From Lolium rigidum (lineage: Eukaryota; Streptophyta; Magnoliopsida; Poales; Poaceae), in assembly GCF_022539505.1 (NCBI RefSeq), contig NC_061514.1, positions 332,489,090 through 332,553,089 on the forward strand: 64,000 nt of DNA, given 5' to 3'. The position numbers and the translations under genes were made by a program. Positions 57,701 through 64,000 of this stretch are shown piece by piece. Within the stretch, counting starts at the first letter, position 1; the number at the start of each line of letters is the position of its first letter. The notes under the pieces are model-generated. The model ran no database searches and was not told where the DNA came from. It worked only from the letters and a program-made list of their open reading frames with translations.

Positions 57701-59100
57701 GTAAAATGATACAATAGCTCTGTGCAGATGAATTGATACCATCATAGTTTGTGGATTGAAATTTTCAGTCAATTGCGAGTGCTACATAGCCTAGTATGTT
57801 AGTTGGTTGATTTGGTTCCTGTTATGTGTGCTTAGAAAGAACTATCAATTACCCATTTAACTGAAAATATATAGAGAATATTGTTTCGTACAAGTGAATA
57901 ATACTCTGTCTAATTGGCATACTTCATAATTTATTTGTGTTATCTGTTTCAGGTAATATAGTTGTAAAATCCTTGTATTTGATTCTATTATCGTTTTTAC
58001 GCTGACAGTGTTGACAAAGGGGTTCTTGATGCTGTTCCTCTATTGGAAATCTGATTTTACAAGTAAAGCCAAAGACTGGATTTTAGGTTTCTCTGGAGAT
58101 ATTGGAGCATAAACTCCATGTTTGTATGCGGAAACCATATCATTATACAATGTTGTGCCACTTGACTTTTCTGATTACATCCACAATCTAGCAGAGGTAG
58201 GGTACCGAATGTCTACCATCGGTTCTCTATAATTTAATAACATTTTTTACAAAAGACAACCTGTATCATTTTGCTCAAGTTGAAGCTATTCATTTGAATG
58301 AAATTCTTATTGCAAAGCAGCACCTCACGTCGCACTGAAACTGAAAAAATAAATCCTCAGTTTAATTTATAGTACAGTACCTACAGAGGAACACATCCAT
58401 GTTAAGTTTCTTCTATACATGGTTTGCTCCAAGTCTGACCTGAATTCATATCACAACCAAGTTTTGCATGACACAGTAATAATGGAAATGCTTTACACCA
58501 TAGAAGAAGTGCTTTCATTGAGTTGATGCTCACGAATGTATAGTAAAATGCTTGATGGTTCAACTAAGTGAGAGATAATCTTTTTCGTATAGCTTCAAAT
58601 GATACTTATAAACTAAACATAAACCGCCTGTTTCCTGAGGACACACCATAGGCCGGTTGAATTCAGATAACAGTTGCACAGTTTAACAAGTTGGAGACCC
58701 ATATTTGCAGTATCAAATTTGAAATTGTTGAATATGGTGGAGCCATGGGAATGGGAATTAGTTGATAGTTAAGCCCACTGCTGATTCAGAGTAGCCCAAT
58801 GTCCATATCCCTTTGTCTCAGAGCAGATGTTGCTGCATTTGGTCAGTTGATTGAAAGCAAGATTTTTTTAGATTACTAAAAATATGATTGACTGAAAGCA
58901 TAAAATATTTTTAGAGTAGTAAAACTATTTCAACCACGACCACTAGTACCAGGCCCAGACTACAAAATTTAGAAGTAAACGTTGGTAGAACAACCAACAA
59001 GATAAACCAGCACAAGAAGTTTTTAAACACTGATGAAGCAGCTGCAGCAGCAGTAGTATAATATTAATTAGCTTAGCACAATTATTTATAGCAATGGTTG
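57701..59100. other. No gene supported
   Basis: AT-rich DNA without a long frame or recognisable repeat. Confidence 0.3.
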
Positions 59101-59119
59101 AATGGACTTACCATCTTTG

Positions 59120-59437
59120 CTAGTTCTGGGTGGGCTTTTTTGAAGTTTTTTTTGTATCTTTACGCATGGAGTCTAAAACTTGTATTAGTCTCTCTTCGGG
59201 ATTCACATTGACCATGTAGCAGTGTATATTGTCATAGTTCATTGGCAGACAAATCTGTAGCAAAAACATAATTAGCGTTTGAGCCTCTGAATAAATAATG
59301 TATAGAACTGACACAATGAGACTTACCATGGCGCATGGCATGGGAAATGTACATTGTTCCCATGCGAGCCTCAAGTCTTTCTCATTGACATTATTTGAAA
59401 TACTTTTGTTGCTAATTTTGTCTCGGTTGAGGCACAA
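59120..59437 (-). pseudogene. Ulp1-like (C48) cysteine protease fragment with a 72-bp intron
   Basis: On the minus strand an upstream piece (EKDLRLAWEQCTFPMPCAM) is followed by GT-AAGT at 59326 downward and an acceptor TTTTGCTACAG ending at 59255. It then resumes as ICLPMNYDNIHCYMVNVNPE and RLIQVLDSM. The second part fits the catalytic-His region of Ulp1/SENP peptidases, usually IP-x-n-HWYL...LDSL. Here the Trp after His is Cys. The intron joins in phase 0. The catalytic Asp and Cys regions are not found nearby. Such domains occur in host SUMO proteases and, very often in plants, captured inside Mutator- or CACTA-type transposons. Too short to be active. Confidence 0.55.
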
Positions 59438-59631
59438 AATGAAGGAGCTCTTGACTTGTATTTGTTGTCTTGTATGACAGGTTGATGCTGATGACAGAAT
59501 TTGGCTGAAGTTGGATAAAGAATGATCCCATCAACTATTTTTAGAAGGATCATAAAAAATTGTACTTAACCAAAATAGTCTTCTTCTAGAAATAATGAGG
59601 CATGTGTTTTAGCTCCGGGTTAGCCGAGCAT

Positions 59632-59737
59632 ATATTTGTGTTCGTGTAATCTATGATGAGCTGTTTAAACTCCATGTAAATTTATCTTGCCAACTGATTT
59701 TTACGATTACACAAATAGATTACACGAACACAAATAT
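59632..59737. repeat. Perfect 22-bp inverted repeat, 62-bp loop
   Basis: Arm 59632-59653 (ATATTTGTGTTCGTGTAA...) is the exact reverse complement of 59716-59737. A 26-bp direct duplication (ATATACATTCAGTTTCAAG...) follows at about 59733-59784. Confidence 0.9.
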
Positions 59738-59784
59738 ACATTCAGTTTCAAGTGCTTCCATATACATTCAGTTTCAAGTGCTTG

Positions 59785-60356
59785 TATCAGCATCTGGGCA
59801 AAAACATAAAAGAAACTATTCACAAGGTTTGCCATGGGTAACTCATGATGGATCTGCACAGCGATTCAATCAACCTGTACATTAAGTTTATAGTTCTGCT
59901 AACACCATCTATGCAAAACAAAACAAAAAATACTATTACAGAGGTTTGCCACAAGTGAAACTCGCAATTGAATCTGCACAGGGGATTGCTGCGGACGAAT
60001 TCTCAATGAAAGATAGATCGAATTTACTAAACTAAACTACACAGCTAGCTGATATAGTCTAATTTCATCTCAGAGTATGATCAGGACGCAGAGATCTGCG
60101 GCGTGGTCGACAAGCGCGCGACCACCTAGGTCAAACGCGGAGGCGGCAAGCGGGTGATGGCGGGACAACGCCGGGAGCTATGTATGTGTGCATGTGGCGG
60201 CGTCCTAGGTCAAACGCGGCGGCCAGATCGACGAGCGGGCAACCTCGGTGGAGGCGGCTAAGATGAACACATCAATGGCGTTGAAGGCAGAGAAACGGGC
60301 TGGGAACTTGGCCCATCTTTAACTCGCTTTACTTTTTTTCCCACTAATTTGATTAG
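59785..60356. other. No gene supported
   Basis: There are short repeats only. CCTAGGTCAAACGCGG occurs twice (near 60125 and 60208). Confidence 0.35.
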
Positions 60357-60477
60357 ATGAATTGTCTATCATACCCTCAGCAAATTAACGGTGAGATAAC
60401 TTATACTGCTACGTGCAGTATAGGGTACTGTAAAAACCCTCACATTTTAAGTGAATCGGTGTGTATTGAGTCTTGTA

Positions 60478-60670
60478 AATGTAAGAATTGCTGCAAAAAT
60501 GTGACAACCCGAGGCTCGGCAACTCTTGGACAACGAATTGCACTTTTTTCACACGTGCGACACATTAGCTTGGTAGATTAAGAAAGAATGGACTAAATGT
60601 ATGCAATAAACAATCTCATAATCAAGCATTAATTTCCAAACGGAGAAGAGGAAGACATAATACAAACAAT
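60478..60670 (+). repeat. Dispersed repeat (TGTAAGAATTGCTGCAAAAATG family), copy 3
   Basis: This diverged copy of 38950-39140 and 40868-41060 shares GACACATTAGCTT and AAGAAAGAATGG, and it lies 20 kb away from them. Confidence 0.75.
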
Positions 60671-61357
60671 GGGTCGTCATATGACAGTCAAAACCGGTTT
60701 AGTACATCTTCAAAAAAAACCGGTTTACTTATTCAGATTACAGACTAAACTGTCAAGGACAAAACCGTTATGATTGGTACACTAACACTTCCTAAATAAA
60801 ACTACAAATAGAGTTCAGATTCAGTGACCACTAATATTGCTGTCATCATTGGTTCCATGTTTTGTGTATCTCACAAATCACCAATGTCGATGATACTGCA
60901 GTTTTGAGCCAACTTCTGACATCTTTCAATGTTACCACCAGGATAGTGTCTTCTTAATGTTTATTTTTCCATGTACATCGACATTAGCTACTAGCAAGTA
61001 TACCAATATATGATGGGACCAAACTTTGGTGCTTCTTACCCATTTGCAACTGGTCTCTTCTCTAGCAATCATGGCAAGAAATCAGAACATAGTTGTGAGA
61101 AGCAAAAGAACATGAGATGATCTGGGGAATATATATTCCTAAGGTCTCTTTGATGGGATAAATGGAATATGTGAAACATGTTTCTTCAATACCAGCTTCG
61201 GAAGTTCTCCATGAAAATAGATATATTTTGCATTTTTAAAATAAAATTCAGTGTGCCTTAAAAACAAAATCAGTTTGTGCATTACAAATGGCGAAACTAA
61301 AGCACAAACTCCTACTCGAATCCGCACTTTATCCTTCTTACCAACACCCGGAAATAG

Positions 61358-61816
61358 GTGGATAACATGGGATGCAGAAGATCACCTACCATCTCCACAA
61401 TGGCAGTGACTGTAGTATGTGTGGTGGCGGGATTGTGGGTTCGACCTATGTCCATGCGGATCGTCCCACTTCTAGTCCTAGCTACGAGTTGGGTATGGCT
61501 GTCTGATGATCCACAAGTGGATGGCATCAATTGTAGTACTTTTCAATATAGCAACGGTTGTCGAGCCCACGAGAAGGCGAAGGTATTGGTTATCGAGTTT
61601 GAACAGAAGAATAATAAAAGATGCAAAAAAAATTGTATTTTTGAGTTCATAGCTTGTTTGAAAGTAAATTGCGGTAAAGTAAATTGCAAGAATGTAAATT
61701 GCAAGAAAGTAGATGATTTTTTAGAGAAAACACAATACTCTATGCAGCAAGAGGACGAATTCAAGCGTGTACTTATATGTGACAAACGTTTTAGAGGATG
61801 GCGTGGATTTCCTTAG
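61358..61816 (+). other. Unassigned 152-codon frame
   Basis: Its most notable part encodes KVNCGKVNCKNVNCKKV from three 15-bp near-repeats (about 61665-61710). The N-terminal third has a hydrophobic run (TMAVTVVCVVAGLWV) that could pass for a signal anchor. There is no family match, splice context or promoter, so it is probably chance. Confidence 0.2.
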
Positions 61817-62690
61817 CATATAGATTTATAAAACAACATGGTAAGCATCTTATAAAGTTTTATTCTCGTTGGACAACAGTATACCTGAGAAAATACATCC
61901 CTAATGATAGATCATAAGGCCATTTATATGTGCAAACAAAGGATTTATTAAGACATAAAAGTCCAACCATTGCTTAAAGTTCTAATGTTCGTGATAAAAA
62001 ACCTTGCAATGCAACTCAAAGTCTCAGGACATGGTTTATATCGTTCCGTCCCTCCCTATTGTCTTCATTACACTAAGGTGCAGCCCTATGAGCCCATATA
62101 GTTCAAGTAACATGCAGTCGATGTTTGCATATTATCATCCTAGAATCACCAAAATATATTAAAACTTGATCAAATACTCTTTCGTACTGTTGATAAATCA
62201 TAGCCAATTCATCCTATGCTCTCAGGAACATGGAAAACTACTCACAACGGTGAAACATAGCATGGATCAGTGCCATATGAATGAAAACATAATCTAAAAG
62301 TATAACTTCACTATAAAATAATGACAATTCACCAAGCACAAGCATGCACACAACACTTGAACAATATTCCATGGTTCAATCTACCACAAACTATGAGGAG
62401 GGTGAAGATGATCTCCAAATGGAGATGGTGTTGATGGTGGGGTTGGTGAAGATGGTATGGTAGACACTGCCCCCTATGCCAAGGAGGAGTTGGTGACGAT
62501 GATGGCGGCGATTTCCCCTTGGCGGCGGATGTGGGGCAGCAGGATCTGCCCTCTCTCGGGATGGAAGAAGACTTTGCCTCCGCCACCACCTCCGAAAATT
62601 ATCAGAAAAATATGGCGTACGTTTTCTCGTGATACTGAGCTTCCCATATAAAGACAGAGGTGGAGGGAAGCTAGCACGAGGGCCAAATGG
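61817..62690. other. No gene supported
   Basis: AT-rich to 62400, then a GGTGATGATGGCGGCG-type stretch typical of retroelement LTR edges. I could not delimit an element. Confidence 0.3.
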
Positions 62691-62694
62691 TCCT

Positions 62695-62729
62695 ATGTGG
62701 CGCGACTAGGGTATCATGTCGCGCCACAT
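62695..62729. repeat. 12-bp perfect inverted repeat
   Basis: ATGTGGCGCGAC at 62695-62706 and GTCGCGCCACAT at 62718-62729, with an 11-base loop, in a GC-richer patch. Confidence 0.9.
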
Positions 62730-63019
62730 GGTCTATCTCGACCTCATGGCCCCCCTCGTGGGTCCAAAGTGCTCAGAGTCTTTGTTTTGATGAAAAACTT
62801 CCGTGGTATTTTCACCCGAAGTAATTGAGGTCCTAAATATCTCTAAAATATCAAAATACGAAAAACCAGGTTTTCTGCCTCCCAAATATTGAATACCAAA
62901 ACAAGGGACTTTGTAGGGAAGTCCCATTAATCGTCTAAATAAGTTAAAATAATGAAAGATCAATGCAAATAACAAGATAAACTAGTCCTATATGATGTTA
63001 CTATGATGACAATACGTTT

Positions 63020-64000
63020 GACACGGCAAGAAAAGAAAAGCGCCCCAGCCCTAACCCTCCTCCCGCACCCCAGCCTAGCCGCCGCCGCCGCCGGTAGCGC
63101 CGCCGGGGCAAAGTCCCACGGGGCGTGGCGGCGGCGGGGGCTCCTCCTCGTCGATGCCTGGTGACGGCGGCCGGATCTCCCTCCTCGATGCATGGCGGGC
63201 GCGCGGATGAGTCGGGCGGCGGCGGCCTGCGCTGCGCCCCTTCTCCCGTCGGCTCCCCTGGCGGTCGGCGCGTGGGATGGGCGGCGGCGGCCAGCGCTGC
63301 GGCCTCCCTCCTCCCGTTGGCTCCGCAGCACTCCGGCAGGGGTTGGTGGTGGGCGGCGGCCAGGCTCATGGCCTGCGCCAATTTCCCCCCGCCTCTTGCC
63401 GGTGAGTGGAGGCGATCTCGGGTTTCACCCGCAACACGAGGTCACCGAGGGCAGCAGCCTTGGGTATGACGGTGGAGGTGGCCCTATTCTTCGCCGGAGA
63501 GGGTCGGCCTGCGGTTGGTGGTGGTGGATCTATCGATCTATCACCGCGTTCCGGCGACGAGATGGAGATGCTTGGAAGCTGGCGACGGAGTCGCCGGTGG
63601 AGGGTTGGCATGGCCAGCCCGGGACGGTCGCCGATGTGGGGGTCCGACCTGAATAAAGGTGGTGGTCCTAGGGTCTCTCTTGCGTGAAGAGGAAGACCTA
63701 CTGGAGGCCTGGACTCGTGATCTAGCCGGAGTGTTGAGTTCCGGAAGGCTCCGCCGACGAATGTAACAGTGCTTTTTGCCTGGAGTTTGCTGGATCGGTG
63801 GTATTCGGTCGTGCGCACCCATTCTTTTATTCCGACCGATTGGTTCTGGAGGGAGCGGCGGGAAGCTCTTTTTCTGTGTTGACATCAAGTGACTATGGAT
63901 CCATGATGAAAGTCGGAAGAAGGGAAGTTCATGAAGGCCGGAGGAGAGGACTAGCTAAGGGAGGTTCAAATCTCCGCGCTGTTGAGGGATTTGCTTGGTG
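63020..64000 (+). mobile_element. 5' part of the short non-LTR retroposon, cut by the window edge
   Basis: A GC-rich leader from about 63020 (GAAAAGCGCCCCAGCCC) runs into text shared with 49144-49330 (CGTGCGCACCCAT...TTTTATTCCGACCGATTGG, GTGACTATGGATCCATGATG). The copies at 35440, 38490, 40400 and 49144 supply the 3' end. The GC-rich frames here are open on several strands at once and show no motif, so I call none of them coding. Confidence 0.65.

Noticed and set aside
63001..63888. Several Arg/Ala/Pro-rich frames near the right end
   Set aside because: Leader of a non-LTR retroposon; frames are open on both strands because of GC content.

Overview
The window is plant nuclear DNA, almost certainly from a cool-season grass (Pooideae); I cannot fix the genus. 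The evidence is the mix of grass LINEs, Ty3/gypsy LTRs opening TGATACGTCTCCAACGTATC, Ty1/copia relics, miniature elements, canonical plant splice sites and a berberine-bridge-enzyme-like gene. Nothing suggests an operon, CRISPR array or prokaryotic replicon. I recognised no tRNA or rRNA gene by eye. One run of 100 N (7900-7999) is an assembly gap.

Layout. 1-13190: an old LINE (LINE-A, minus strand) is cut in two by a 9.5 kb nested insertion (3506-12970). The outer plus-strand gypsy-type element carries a short acidic ORF. A minus-strand relative with gag and protease relics sits in its 3' LTR, and the gap lies between them. 13191-17916: more LTRs of the same family, including a solo LTR with CCGCC target duplications (15362-16912), plus an LTR of another family. 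17917-29640: low-copy-looking sequence split by a full-length LINE (LINE-B, plus, 18789-26158) with a perfect 16-bp target duplication. Its flanks hold weak candidate exons, a TAA microsatellite and a symmetrical GTTACT-rich tract.

29827-33050: a single-exon FAD-linked oxidase gene of the BBE-like family (minus). It is broken by a 1.6 kb internally deleted LTR element (31217-32825, GGATG duplications) and by a one-base frameshift. The first 67 codons plus upstream DNA were then copied in a direct tandem duplication (units starting at 32849 and 35771, third boundary 38802). 34600-49800: about six degenerate copies of a unit of unknown function, each with a TATA-like box, interleaved with 3' ends of a short non-LTR retroposon, copia fragments and a LINE relic. 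50196-56676: a structurally complete but coding-defective gypsy element with AGTAC duplications; it has a gag-like ORF on minus and an acidic, Ser-rich ORF on the opposite strand next to its 3' LTR. 56677-64000: a MITE-like sequence, a two-exon Ulp1-like protease fragment, inverted repeats, and the 5' part of another non-LTR retroposon running off the end.

The window is best read as layered transposon insertions around one dead host gene. No gene is clearly intact and functional. The best leads are the AUGA stop-start overlap in LINE-B, the antisense ORF in the 50-56 kb element, the miniature element that killed the oxidase gene, and the repeated unit of unknown function.
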